From Cytobacillus suaedae (GTDB taxonomy: Bacteria > Bacillota > Bacilli > Bacillales > Bacillaceae_L), in assembly GCA_014960805.1 (NCBI GenBank), contig CP063163.1, positions 414,001 through 478,000 on the forward strand: a stretch of 64,000 bases of DNA. Reading direction: 5' to 3'. The position numbers were made by a program, and so were the translations under genes. Below, piece after piece: positions 23,704 to 32,139 of the stretch; within the stretch, counting starts at the first letter, position 1, and every line of letters begins with the position of its first letter. A model generated the notes under the pieces. It was not told the DNA's origin, did not search any database, and saw only the letters and a program-made list of their open reading frames with translations.

Positions 23704-25644
23704 TTATCCTTTTAAAAGACGCAGTCCGTTTAGGATAACGAGGATTGTACTTCCTTCATGTCCAATGACACCAAATGGAAGGTCGATGATTTGTAAAAAA
23801 TTTGTACAGATGAGCAGCATAATAACACTCATGGAAAAGATAACATTTTGTTTAATAATTGTATTCATTCGTTTTGACAGTTTTATGGCTTCGGCAATTC
23901 TAGATAAGTCATTTTTCATTAAAACCACATCAGCAGTCTCTAAGGCCACATCTGTTCCTTCTCCCATTGCAATTCCTACATTTGCGGTTGCAAGTGCAGG
24001 TGCATCATTGATTCCATCACCAATCATTGCAACATTCACATACTTCTGCTTTAAATCCTTTAAATGTTTAACTTTTTCTTCAGGTAAACATTCTGCGATA
24101 TGATGATCTATATTAGCTTCACTTGCAATTGCTTCGGCTGTTTTATGCCCATCACCTGTCAGCATGATCGTATAAATTCCTAAATCTCTCAATTGAGTCA
24201 TGGCTTCTTTTGTTTCTTTACGTATTGTGTCTTTAAGTGCTATTAGACCAATTATTCCATCGTGGTCTTGAACATATACAATTGTTTTTCCTTGTGCAGC
24301 TAACTCCTTTGAAATTCCATTTGAAAATGCTGTGGCATCATCTTTATCCACAAAATCTGCCTTTCCGATTTTCCACTCTTTATCTCCGATTGTACCGATA
24401 ACTCCCCAACCTGATACATCTTCTAGCCCATCTGGTTGAAGAAGGTCACGATTAAGTGTTTTCTTTGCGTGACCAACAATGGATTGAGCCAATGGATGGT
24501 TAGAGTGATTTTCGATAGAGGCAACTGTTATTAAAAAATCTTCTTTATCTATGTTGTCTCGAACAAGTACATCCGTAATTTCAGGTTTACCTTTTGTTAA
24601 CGTACCTGTTTTATCAAAAGCAATTGCATTTAAATGACCAAGCTTTTCTAGATGAACTCCACCTTTAAACAGAATGCCCTTTCTCGCTCCATTAGAAATG
24701 GCAGATAAAGTAGCTGGTGTAATCGAGGCAACTAGTGCACAAGGAGATGCTACTACAAGTAAAATCATTGCTCGATAAAAGGTTTCATTCCAACTCCAAT
24801 CTAATAGGTAATAAGGTAGAAACATCATAAGAGCAACAACTGCAAGAACCACTTTTACATACGTACCTTCAAATTTTTCAATGAATTGTTGTGAAGGCGA
24901 TTTTTCACTCTGAGCTGATTGTACTAACTGGATAATCTTTTGGAATAAAGTTTCACTGCTAAGCTTTGTGACTTTAATCGTTACTGAACCACGAAGGTTT
25001 ACTGTACCAGCAAATACTGTATCCTCGACTAGTTTAGAAACAGGTAGTGATTCACCTGTAATAGTAGCTTCGTCAACAGTTGTTTGGCCTTTAACAAGTA
25101 CACCATCACTAGGGATACGTTCACCCGGTTTAACTAGGATAGTGTCACCAAGCTGTAGACTCGAAACATGAACAATCTTTTCCATCCCATTTCGTAGAAG
25201 GGTTGCTTCTTCAGGCTGAAGTTCCATAAGAGCTGAAATCTCTCTGTTACTTTTATTCATCGTATATGTTTCGAGGGCTCCACTTAATGCGAAAATAAAA
25301 ATTAAAATAGCTCCTTCTGTCCAATAGCCAATGATTGCAGAACCAATTGCTGCAAATATCATCAACATTTCAACATTCAGTTCTTTTTCAGCAATTGTTG
25401 ATTCAATACCTTCCTTTGCTTTTGCAAACCCTCCAATAATAAAGGCCGATATAAATAAAATGATTGAAGTAGTTTCGAAGTTTAATTTTGATAAAATCCA
25501 ACCAGTTAAAATAAGTACTCCACATAAGATCGCAGCGATTAACTCAGCGTGTGGGGCAATTCTGCTAAGTAAATTTGGTTTATCCTGTGCGTCTAATTGA
25601 TAATGTTGATGTTGGCGTGCTGTAGCTTTTGCTTCAGTGCTCAT
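23704..25644 (-). CDS. zosA: Zinc-type P1B ATPase ZosA
   Basis: 646 residues, a metal P-type ATPase without N-terminal CxxC metal-binding domain but with a short His-containing start (RQHQHYQ). Membrane helices pair up at about 35-75, 85-130, 255-310 and the C-terminus. Motifs: TGES (actuator), SPC in the membrane site (VVASPCALVAS), DKTGTLT phosphorylation loop, SNHPLAQSI (HP motif), MLTGDGHKT, GDGINDAPALA, and the ending HEGSTILVILNGLRLL. This set matches B. subtilis ZosA (YkvW), a PerR-controlled Zn(II) uptake ATPase, more than CadA, which has the CxxC domain. ATG 25644 (RBS AGGGGGAA) is preferred over an upstream start at 25662. A 19-bp palindromic Fur-family-like box lies upstream, consistent with peroxide or zinc control. 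Confidence 0.85.
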   Translation of the reverse strand: MSTEAKATARQHQHYQLDAQDKPNLLSRIAPHAELIAAILCGVLILTGWILSKLNFETTSIILFISAFIIGGFAKAKEGIESTIAEKELNVEMLMIFAAIGSAIIGYWTEGAILIFIFALSGALETYTMNKSNREISALMELQPEEATLLRNGMEKIVHVSSLQLGDTILVKPGERIPSDGVLVKGQTTVDEATITGESLPVSKLVEDTVFAGTVNLRGSVTIKVTKLSSETLFQKIIQLVQSAQSEKSPSQQFIEKFEGTYVKVVLAVVALMMFLPYYLLDWSWNETFYRAMILLVVASPCALVASITPATLSAISNGARKGILFKGGVHLEKLGHLNAIAFDKTGTLTKGKPEITDVLVRDNIDKEDFLITVASIENHSNHPLAQSIVGHAKKTLNRDLLQPDGLEDVSGWGVIGTIGDKEWKIGKADFVDKDDATAFSNGISKELAAQGKTIVYVQDHDGIIGLIALKDTIRKETKEAMTQLRDLGIYTIMLTGDGHKTAEAIASEANIDHHIAECLPEEKVKHLKDLKQKYVNVAMIGDGINDAPALATANVGIAMGEGTDVALETADVVLMKNDLSRIAEAIKLSKRMNTIIKQNVIFSMSVIMLLICTNFLQIIDLPFGVIGHEGSTILVILNGLRLLKG

Positions 25645-25710
25645 ATAAATTCCCCCTGTCATTTTCTAATTGAGAAAAATAATCACAATCATTACCTCTA
25701 TAAAACAGCG

Positions 25711-25738
25711 AAAGCTGCCAAATCCAAAGGGATTAGCA
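25711..25738 (-). other. 5'-leader hairpin of zosA
   Basis: On the minus strand GCTGCTAATCC and GGATTTGGCAGC form a stem with a 4-base CTTT loop in the zosA leader, between the Fur-family-like box and the RBS. T residues after it are interrupted, so whether it attenuates is uncertain. Confidence 0.4.
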
Positions 25739-25762
25739 GCATTCTTTTAAATTATTTTTACT

Positions 25763-25782
25763 TTATAATTATTTTAATTATA
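25763..25782. promoter_or_regulatory. PerR/Fur-family box upstream of zosA
   Basis: TATAATTATTTTAATTATA (25764-25782) is a perfect 19-bp inverted repeat. Read as a 7-1-7 site from 25763, TTATAAT-T-ATTTTAA differs at one position from the PerR consensus TTATAATnATTATAA. An extended -10 (TGCTATAAT on the minus strand) overlaps it, so binding would repress zosA. Confidence 0.65.
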
Positions 25783-25873
25783 GCATATGAACATTGAGAA
25801 TAAAAGTGACAATTTTAAAAGGGAAATCTAATTCAAATGAAAAATACCCCTCATTATATGAGAGGTATGTGTA

Positions 25874-26020
25874 CTACTCTACAATTTCTTCAAAATGAAA
25901 ATAGGTAGTGTCATAAATGTGTTCAATTTCTGCATCAGTCATATAAACCAAGGCATCCTTTTCAAAGCCTTTTACTCTTTCAATAAACTCAATCATGTTT
26001 TTGCGTTCCTGTCTACTCAT
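25874..26020 (-). CDS. Small BH0509-family protein
   Basis: 48 residues, read from ATG (26020) with RBS GGGAGAG. The sequence MSRQERKNMIEFIERVKG ... YMTDAEIEHIYDTTY fits the short BH0509-type conserved proteins of Bacillaceae, which have no known function. Hydrophilic, likely helical. It has its own intergenic space on both sides and lies between zosA and yfkF. Confidence 0.7.
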   Translation of the reverse strand: MSRQERKNMIEFIERVKGFEKDALVYMTDAEIEHIYDTTYFHFEEIVE

Positions 26021-26162
26021 TGTTAACTCTCTCCCTTTTTAATTAAGTTTTCGCTCGCTACTGTTTTAATACAGTTAGTTATCTTTTTAATGTATTATAT
26101 AACAGTTGAAGAAAGATGGTCAATGATATTTAACCAATTTTTTGAAAATGGGCAAAAAAATA

Positions 26163-26206
26163 AAGCAGAGCTAGTAGCTATTGGTTTATAGCTACTAAAC
26201 TCTGCC
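26163..26206 (-). terminator. Terminator overlapping the yfkF stop codon
   Basis: On the minus strand GCAGAG-TTTAGTAGCTAT and ATAGCTACTA-GCTCTGC make a long interrupted stem followed by TTTATTTTTTT. The 5' arm is inside the yfkF coding sequence. Confidence 0.8.
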
Positions 26207-27347
26207 TTCTAAAGGAAAGAATCGCGAAAAAGATGCATAATAACATTGTACTAATCACATGGAAAAAGCTAGCGCCAGGAACATACTCAATAAAGATTCC
26301 ACCAATTAATGGTCCACTAATACTTCCAAAGCTAAAAAAGATTCCGCACATCAAATTACCTGCAGGAAGGAGTCCCTTTGGCACTAGATCAGTCATATAA
26401 CTAATTCCCAAGGAGAACGTTGAACCAACAACCATGCCAGCAATTATGAAACAAATAAATAATCCAGTGACCGAGTGTTCCAGAAAACTTGCTGACGTAA
26501 AACTGAAAAATCCTAAGAGAAGAACAATGAGTAAAATGTTCTTTCTACCTAGCCTATCACTTAATACACCAAGTGGAAGTTGAGTAATTATACTTCCAAC
26601 CGCAAAGGCTGGTAATAATATAGAAACACTATGGACATCAATGCCGGTTCGTAAAGCGTATACAGGAAAGTTACCATTTAAGGATGCCTCTAAAAATCCA
26701 TATCCAAAGGGAGGTAAAAAGGCAACCCATGCATAGTTCCAAGTCTTAGCAAAACGCTTCATTGTACCGAAAAATGAAGTTGTTTCAATATCCGCGGATT
26801 CAGGTAGTTCATTTTTCAAAAAGAATACAGTCGACCAGGCAAGTAAACTAATCGAAGCTGAAATAATAAAAGGTAAGGCCGCATTAATCTCAACTAATGG
26901 GGTTACTAACGGCCCTGCAGCAAATCCTAAACCAAAGGACAAGCCATATATAGAAATGTTTCTGCCTCTTCTGTGTTCTGGAGAAAACGAGGTGATCCAC
27001 GTCTGCGTACCAAAGTGAAGCATATGGTCTCCGATACCAATTAATAGTCTAAGAACAAACCAAAATAAAATAGAGTCCCACAAAGGAAAGGCAAATAAAG
27101 ATGCAATAACTAAGATTCCGCCTACTAAAATAATCGGCTTATATCCAAATCTTCTGAGTGGTCCCTCCATGAATGGAGATGCAAGTAACACACCAATATA
27201 CAATCCAGTTGCATGAAGACCGTTTAACGTTGAAGATACACCACTACCCTCAAAAATAATCGCAATAAGCGGAAGCAACATCCCTTGCGAAAAACCTGAA
27301 ATAGAAACAATTAAAACTAAAATCCAAAAACGCAATGTAGTATTCAT
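26178..27347 (-). CDS. yfkF: Major facilitator superfamily transporter YfkF
   Basis: 389 residues (B. subtilis YfkF, 391), twelve transmembrane helices. MFS landmarks: the loop 2-3 region FMEGPLRRFGYKP, FSPEHRRGRNISIYGLSFGLGFAAGPL in helices 4-5, and PLGVLSDRLGRKNI between helices 8 and 9. A multidrug- or metabolite-type exporter by homology; substrate unknown. ATG 27347 (RBS GGAG, 6-base spacing) is preferred over a frame opening at 27392. Its place next to the yfkH group reflects the B. subtilis order. Confidence 0.85.
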   Translation of the reverse strand: MNTTLRFWILVLIVSISGFSQGMLLPLIAIIFEGSGVSSTLNGLHATGLYIGVLLASPFMEGPLRRFGYKPIILVGGILVIASLFAFPLWDSILFWFVLRLLIGIGDHMLHFGTQTWITSFSPEHRRGRNISIYGLSFGLGFAAGPLVTPLVEINAALPFIISASISLLAWSTVFFLKNELPESADIETTSFFGTMKRFAKTWNYAWVAFLPPFGYGFLEASLNGNFPVYALRTGIDVHSVSILLPAFAVGSIITQLPLGVLSDRLGRKNILLIVLLLGFFSFTSASFLEHSVTGLFICFIIAGMVVGSTFSLGISYMTDLVPKGLLPAGNLMCGIFFSFGSISGPLIGGIFIEYVPGASFFHVISTMLLCIFFAILSFRRQSLVAINQ

Positions 27348-27420
27348 AGCATACTCCGTTCTAAAAAACACTTTTAAAAAGTCTTTCTGCAAAATTATTG
27401 ATTTAAATATAGTTAAAAAG

Positions 27421-27605
27421 AGTGGATTGGAGCGGAAGGCACTTGACTCCTGCGGGAATTGAGGGACATCCGTCGAGACCCCACAGGCGCAAAGCGTCGA
27501 GGAGGATCGAATCCCTCCCCGATGGGAATCCGCCCTTGAAAAAGCCAGCAGTTGGGCTTTTTCATGATTCCCGCGGAAGCAAGTGCCTGCAGCGGAAAGG
27601 AACGG
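27421..27605 (+). repeat. 185-bp palindromic dispersed element (long copy)
   Basis: Ends GTGGATTGGAGCGGAAGG and GCAGCGGAAAGGAACGG; internal arms GGCACTTG/CAAGTGCC and GCGGGAA/TTCCCGC pair, so the whole unit can fold back. The centre holds a GC-rich block and a hairpin AAAAAGCC/GGCTTTTT. The same ends occur in inverted orientation at 23361-23437. This is a Bacillaceae MITE-like family; no ORF of substance. The rest of the 440-bp gap holds only the promoter region of the OsmC gene. Confidence 0.75.
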
Positions 27606-27787
27606 TCTATATTCAAATTGAAAACACCGATTTTCACAAAGAAAGCTTACTTAAAAGATGTTACAAGGATTTTTCATATGTTACAAGAATTTTGTATTTC
27701 CAAAGGCTTGTCTCAAAGCAAAACAGTAGATTTTTACCCGGTTTAGTATAGAATAAAATAAAATTAGTAAATTAGGAGTGTAAACAA

Positions 27788-28168
27788 ATGGAATTTAAAA
27801 TGAAAGATGTTGGCTTTACAACGCAGTTTGAATACGGAGAATTACATATTGCTGGTGACGAAGCCCATGGTTTCAGGCCTTTTCAATTAATGGTTTCATC
27901 AATTGCTGTTTGTAGTGGTGGTGTTCTACGAAAGATTCTCGAGAAAAAAAGAATGGTTATCCACGATATTACCATTCAAGCGGATGTTGTTAGAAATGAA
28001 CAAGAGGCAAACCGATTGGAGAAAATACACATTCATTACTTGATTTCAGGGGAAGATTTACAAGAACATAAGATTGAACAAGCGGTAGAACTAGCAAACA
28101 AAAACTGCCCAATGGCTCAATCAGTAAAAGACAGTATCGAAATTATTGAAACGTTTGAGCTAAAGTAA
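27788..28168 (+). CDS. OsmC-family protein (peroxide/thiol defence)
   Basis: 126 residues of the OsmC/Ohr fold. The two redox cysteines are in SIAVCSGGVL (Cys42) and NKNCPMAQSV (Cys about 107), the normal OsmC placement; the protein lacks the extra Ohr-specific start. OsmC-type enzymes reduce organic hydroperoxides with dihydrolipoamide-type thiols, but many small members of this subgroup are untested. RBS TAGGAGTG. Single gene with a strong terminator. Confidence 0.85.
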   Translation: MEFKMKDVGFTTQFEYGELHIAGDEAHGFRPFQLMVSSIAVCSGGVLRKILEKKRMVIHDITIQADVVRNEQEANRLEKIHIHYLISGEDLQEHKIEQAVELANKNCPMAQSVKDSIEIIETFELK

Positions 28169-28180
28169 AATAGAACAACG

Positions 28181-28216
28181 AAAAGGCTCTGTTCATGGGA
28201 TTAACAGAGCCTTTCT
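28181..28216 (+). terminator. Terminator after OsmC gene
   Basis: AAAGGCTCTGTT and AACAGAGCCTTT form a 12-bp stem with an 8-base loop, followed by CTC-broken T residues. Confidence 0.8.
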
Positions 28217-28475
28217 CGTAGATTTTTTATCCGCTGTTAAGTACAAGAGATACTGAAGATTAAACCTTCGATGTTCCCATCTGAGATCTACTCGATATGC
28301 ATACCCCCTTGTTGTAGGTATGTTTCTCTGGTATCCCTCCTTCTTTTATGGTAGTTACATCATATCATGTAATTTTATAATTGTAAATATTCAGACAACT
28401 TGTTTTTTAGAAAATTTTTAGATTGGACAACATATGATATAAATAATAGAAATTAGACATCGGGGGATTGCATCT
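28217..28475. other. Intergenic region without recognised gene
   Basis: The only structures seen are CATACC/GGTATG arms around 28300-28322 and, on the minus strand, an AGGAGGG not followed by a start codon at usable distance. I recognise no riboswitch, tRNA or ORF. The last 60 bases are AT-rich and should hold the promoter of the YczE-type gene. Confidence 0.4.
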
Positions 28476-29093
28476 ATGTTCATAATACGAATAATGTTTT
28501 ATATAATAGGATTACTAGTAACATCACTTGGAGTAAGCTTGACAATCATATCTGACTTAGGTGCGGGTGCATGGGATGCACTAAATGTTGGCCTTTCAAC
28601 AACTATTGGCTTTACCGTTGGAACTTGGGTAATCATTGTAGGGATAATATTAATTATCATTAATGCATTGCTCATGAAGAGTCGGCCAGAATACTTAGCG
28701 GTGATTCCAATCTTTTTAATGGGTCCCTTTATTGACTTTTGGCTACTAGTTGTTTTTCCAAATTGGCAGCCAGAAGGTTTTGTCTACCAGCTCTTGGTAT
28801 TGCTTCTAGGGTTAACTTTTTTATCACTGGGTATCTCCATTTATTTGCAAGCAAAGTTTCCATTGATTCCAATTGATAATTTTATGGTGGCAATAAAGTC
28901 TCGTCTACCTATCAATTTAGGCTTGGCTAAGACAATTGGAGAAATCACGGCACTACTGTTTGCGTTTCTTTTCAAGGGTCCAATAGGACTTGGTACAATT
29001 ATTGTTACATTTCTAATCGGTCCGCTTATTCAAGTGTTTTTCCCGAGATTTGAAGCCTTGTTCAAAAGATTGAGTAAAAAAACAGTAGGATGA
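28476..29093 (+). CDS. YczE/YyaS-type integral membrane protein
   Basis: 205 residues, five transmembrane helices, YczE/YitT-related family. Signature: ISDLGAGAWDALNVGLS near residue 25-41 and FPLIPIDNFMVAIKSR around 128-143, the paired helix-break motifs of this family. In B. subtilis YczE is needed for surfactin-type synthetase activity, but paralogues are of unknown role. ATG 28476 follows GGGGGAT. Basic C-terminal tail. Confidence 0.82.
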   Translation: MFIIRIMFYIIGLLVTSLGVSLTIISDLGAGAWDALNVGLSTTIGFTVGTWVIIVGIILIIINALLMKSRPEYLAVIPIFLMGPFIDFWLLVVFPNWQPEGFVYQLLVLLLGLTFLSLGISIYLQAKFPLIPIDNFMVAIKSRLPINLGLAKTIGEITALLFAFLFKGPIGLGTIIVTFLIGPLIQVFFPRFEALFKRLSKKTVG

Positions 29094-29170
29094 TTTTCAT
29101 AAAAGTAAGGATAAGATAGGTATTCTTCGAAAAAACTATACTCAAAGAACTGAAAGGAGTATATGTTTAA

Positions 29171-29983
29171 ATGAAAAATAAATTGTCACTTGTAATTGCT
29201 GTCTTATTCCTTTTATCAAGCATTTCTACAATCACATATGCTGATGGAAAGCAAGATAAAAAACAGGGAAATAAATATGAAATCCCTAATTCTGTATTGA
29301 ATATCGCAAAAGAAAATACGTACCCAAATCCTACTCAAGACTTACCTTATCTTCAGCCGAGTGATTTGGCAAAAGAGCTAATTGATAGCTCAGAAGTGAA
29401 AATTGAGAATCCAGATTTAATTCGTATTTTAAATGAATCTTCAATTTCAACAACTCCTTTAGCTATTGGTTATCGTGCAACGATTTACTTAGGTCAGTGG
29501 CCATTAAGCTATGAATCAACAGAGACAGGGACTAATTGGGAATATAAAAAGATTAATACAAACTTTGTAGATAATCGTGGTGGAAAAGCCCCGGTTCAAA
29601 TGAAATATAATCAAGAAGCACAGAAGCATATAAAAGGTGGACTTACTGCAAAGATTCAAAGTCCAGAAGACGTAAGGAAAATGATGTTAATTAAAGCAGC
29701 AGAAAAAACAGGCTTACCTCTTTCATTTGAAACCATTATTGGAGCGGGTACGAAAAAAGATCAGGTCTACAATGTACCTTCCAAAAGATTGGGCTATTTA
29801 TATGGCTATGCCCCAGCGGTTAGTGAGAAAGGGAAAGTAACGTATGGTGAAGTGTATTTAGTTTTAAAAGGTAGTAAGAAAAGCTTGCTCGTTAAAAACG
29901 TAACTCACCAAGGAATTGGTGCATGGATTCCAGTTCAGGATCATGTGTCATTTGGTTTTGTTGCGTCTGAAACTCCTAGATAA
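29171..29983 (+). CDS. yfkD: YfkD-like secreted protein
   Basis: 270 residues (B. subtilis YfkD about 264). Signal peptide MKNKLSLVIAVLFLLSSIS ... YADG with cleavage near residue 24; the remainder is soluble with TPLAIGYRATIYLGQWPLSY, RGGKAPVQMKYNQEAQKHIKG-type conserved blocks and GYAPAVSEKGKVTYGEVYLVLKG. No catalytic motif is visible; function unknown, reported as a stress/sporulation-regulated family in B. subtilis. RBS AAAGGAG. Converges on yfkAB as in B. subtilis. Confidence 0.85.
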   Translation: MKNKLSLVIAVLFLLSSISTITYADGKQDKKQGNKYEIPNSVLNIAKENTYPNPTQDLPYLQPSDLAKELIDSSEVKIENPDLIRILNESSISTTPLAIGYRATIYLGQWPLSYESTETGTNWEYKKINTNFVDNRGGKAPVQMKYNQEAQKHIKGGLTAKIQSPEDVRKMMLIKAAEKTGLPLSFETIIGAGTKKDQVYNVPSKRLGYLYGYAPAVSEKGKVTYGEVYLVLKGSKKSLLVKNVTHQGIGAWIPVQDHVSFGFVASETPR

Positions 29984-29987
29984 AAAA

Positions 29988-30025
29988 AAGGAAGTATCCC
30001 AGGTTTAATGGGTACTTCCTTTTCC
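29988..30025. terminator. Bidirectional terminator between yfkD and yfkAB
   Basis: AAGGAAGTATCCC and GGGTACTTCCTT pair around an 8-base loop; T-rich on one side and A8 (T8 on the minus strand) on the other. Confidence 0.85.
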
Positions 30026-30030
30026 TTATT

Positions 30031-31152
30031 TTATAGAGTAATTTGAGCACTTTTTTTCGTAAAGTCTTCGTCCTTATAGTAACTATTTTTGACTAACACA
30101 TTCGGCCCTAAGCATTTTACAGCAGGACAGTGACAGGAGAGCTGTTTAGCCAGGTGTGATTGATTCCATGTTTCGTATGCTGCTTGTAAGCTTGTATTTT
30201 GAATATTACCCAGAGCAGGAGCATCACCAAAATCAGTTACAATAATATCGCCATTGAAAATATTAACGTTCAAACGTGACCTTCCATCAGGATCATTACG
30301 AACTGTTACATTTTGACTATTATAGAGTCTTTGTAGAAGTTGTAAATCTTCTTGTTTGCTACTGCATGCATAGAAAGGCAAGGTTCCAAATAGCATCCAG
30401 GTCTTCTGGTCGCGTATATCTAATATCTTATGAATTGCCTCTCGAATTTCAGCTAGAGACAACGTTTCAAGAGTGCTTGCAAAATCACTTGGGTACATTG
30501 GGTGTATCTCATGTCTTGCACAATTCATTTCATGGACAATTTGATGATGAATCCTCTCGATATAAGGAAGGGTTCGTTTGTTCAGCATAGTCTCAGCTGA
30601 CACCATAACTCCAGCTTTGCTTAGTGCCTTACTGTTCTCAATCATTCGATCAAAATAAGCAATTCTTTGCTCTCTGGTCGGCTTACGTTCCATCATTGCA
30701 AACCCACCTTCAACAAAGTCCTCGATTGTTCCCCAATTGTGTGAGATATGTAAAACATCTAAATAGGGTACAATTTTTTCATAACGTTCTAAATCGAGGG
30801 TTAAATTTGAATTGATTTGAGTACGGACCCCGCGGTCATGGGCATACTTTAAAAGAGGTAGAACATAATTTTCAACAGACTTTAATGAAAGCATAGGTTC
30901 TCCACCCGTTATACTAAGAGACCGTAGATGTTCAATTTCATCTAATCTTGTGAGTAAAAGTGAAATTGGTAAAGCATCAGGGTCTTTGGGCTGAAGCGTA
31001 TAACCTACAGCACAATGTTCACATCTCATATTGCATAATGTGGTTGTTGTGAATTCAACATTTGTAAGCTGCCCAGAGCCGTATTGCTCAATATCTAAAT
31101 AAGCTTCCCATGGGTCATAGGAAGGGGTAATTTTTTGTTTTTGCACTAACAA
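30031..31152 (-). CDS. yfkAB: Radical SAM/CxCxxxxC protein YfkAB
   Basis: 373 residues. The radical-SAM cluster motif is CNMRCEHC (Cys39, Cys43, Cys46), followed by SITGGEPMLSL (SAM-binding GGE). A second cysteine group at the C-terminus (LSCHCPAVKCLGP) is the CxCxxxxC that names the family and probably binds an auxiliary Fe-S cluster. Substrate unknown. Starts at TTG 31152, with AAAGGAG eight bases upstream; no ATG is available nearby. In B. subtilis the gene was once split as yfkA/yfkB; here it is one continuous frame. Confidence 0.9.
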   Translation of the reverse strand: MLVQKQKITPSYDPWEAYLDIEQYGSGQLTNVEFTTTTLCNMRCEHCAVGYTLQPKDPDALPISLLLTRLDEIEHLRSLSITGGEPMLSLKSVENYVLPLLKYAHDRGVRTQINSNLTLDLERYEKIVPYLDVLHISHNWGTIEDFVEGGFAMMERKPTREQRIAYFDRMIENSKALSKAGVMVSAETMLNKRTLPYIERIHHQIVHEMNCARHEIHPMYPSDFASTLETLSLAEIREAIHKILDIRDQKTWMLFGTLPFYACSSKQEDLQLLQRLYNSQNVTVRNDPDGRSRLNVNIFNGDIIVTDFGDAPALGNIQNTSLQAAYETWNQSHLAKQLSCHCPAVKCLGPNVLVKNSYYKDEDFTKKSAQITL

Positions 31153-31313
31153 TTTAAATACTCCTTTACGTTAGGCTCTTTATTGGAAGGAATGTTGGAT
31201 CTACCAGTTGCTAAAGCCTTGTCTATTTAATACGAATTATAGTATATAGTAAAAAGAGTATGGCGAGAAGGTATAGAGTATGTTAATTTACCAAGAGTGG
31301 AAGGAGTGAAATA

Positions 31314-31490
31314 ATGGGAAAAGCAATTCATGATAAAGACTCACAGCTAGACTATCTGAAAAATCGTTTAAACCTCTTTTTAGAAGTCATTGATTCAATG
31401 GATCCAGAATCAACAGACTTAGATGATATTGATCGCTTGATTCAGATGTTAGACGATCTTGAAGGAAAGTATGATCAATTTAAAGGTTAA
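31314..31490 (+). CDS. SE1561-family small protein
   Basis: 58 residues, RBS AAGGAGTG before ATG 31314. Sequence pattern DSQLDYLKNRLNLFLEVID and LDDIDRLIQMLDDLEGK forms two helices and matches the short SE1561-type conserved proteins of Bacillales. Acidic, cytoplasmic, function unknown. Divergent from yfkAB. Confidence 0.75.
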   Translation: MGKAIHDKDSQLDYLKNRLNLFLEVIDSMDPESTDLDDIDRLIQMLDDLEGKYDQFKG

Positions 31491-31500
31491 TACATTGTAG

Positions 31501-31537
31501 AAATAGTATCAGGTGTGCTGATGCTATTTTTTTATTG
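31501..31537 (+). terminator. Terminator after SE1561-type gene
   Basis: AAATAGTATCAG and CTGATGCTATTT form an 11-12 bp stem (one mismatch) with a 4-5 base loop and T7. Confidence 0.85.
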
Positions 31538-31585
31538 AATTTTTTGGAATTATAAGCTTTCCTTTTTCGGGATTCTAGAATTTTA

Positions 31586-31950
31586 GGTCAATAAACAGAT
31601 TTATGAGCATTCATTTTTCGGAATTCCGGGATTTTAGGTCGATAAATTGATTTATGAGCATTCATTTTTTGGAATTCCGAATTTATAGGTCGATAAACAG
31701 ATTTATGAGCGTTCATTTTCTGGAATTCCAGGATTATAGGTCAATAAACAGATTTATGAGCATTCATTTTTCGGAATTCCAGAATTTTAGGTCGATAAAC
31801 AGATTTATGAGCATTCATTTTTTAGAATTTCGAATTTGCAGGTCGATAAACTAATTTATGAGCACTGATTTTTCAAAAAACCTTAATTTATGGTCGATAA
31901 ATCGATTTATGAACCCAGATTTTTCGACAGTCCGAAATTATAGGTCAATA
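31586..31950 (+). repeat. 51-bp tandem repeat array (8 starts, exact period)
   Basis: GGTC(G/A)ATAAA occurs at 31586, 31637, 31688, 31739, 31790, 31841, 31892 and 31943, always exactly 51 bp apart. Each unit contains ATAAA-nnn-TTTAT(GAGC) and, in the better conserved units, GGAATTCC, two small palindromes. Units 1-5 are most alike and 6-8 have drifted; a partial unit precedes the first. Because 51 is divisible by 3, one frame stays open over several units, which looks accidental. It occupies most of the 650-bp gap before the fumarase gene. Confidence 0.9.
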
Positions 31951-32022
31951 AAGACCCTAACTCCTGAGTGAGCTCACATAAACTAAGCAATATCTATAAC
32001 CAATAGGTAAAAAAATGCAAAC

Positions 32023-32036
32023 TGGAATCGCTTGCA
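32023..32036 (+). promoter_or_regulatory. cre site (CcpA) upstream of fumarase
   Basis: TGGAATCGCTTGCA fits the cre pattern TGnAAnCGnWnnCW at every position. It lies just upstream of a -10-like TATAAT (32066-32071) with a weak -35 (TTTCAC, 32043), suggesting carbon catabolite control. Confidence 0.55.
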
Positions 32037-32139
32037 AATGCCTTTCACAAAAGAATGACAAGGAGTATAATAAAAACTGTGTGAATTAAGAGATAACATA
32101 TAGATAAATTAACGTGTGAGTGGGGAAAGGGGAAACGGT

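Noticed and set aside
28217-28475. Riboswitch or small ORF on the minus strand
   Set aside because: AGGAGGG is not followed by a start codon at usable distance and no known riboswitch core was recognised.
31654-31854. 66-codon ORF encoding repeated MSIHFLEF units
   Set aside because: It lies wholly inside the 51-bp tandem array, starts in mid-array without an RBS, and stays open only because 51 is divisible by three.
31586-31950. CRISPR array
   Set aside because: The units are contiguous 51-bp tandem repeats with no unique spacers and no cas genes nearby.
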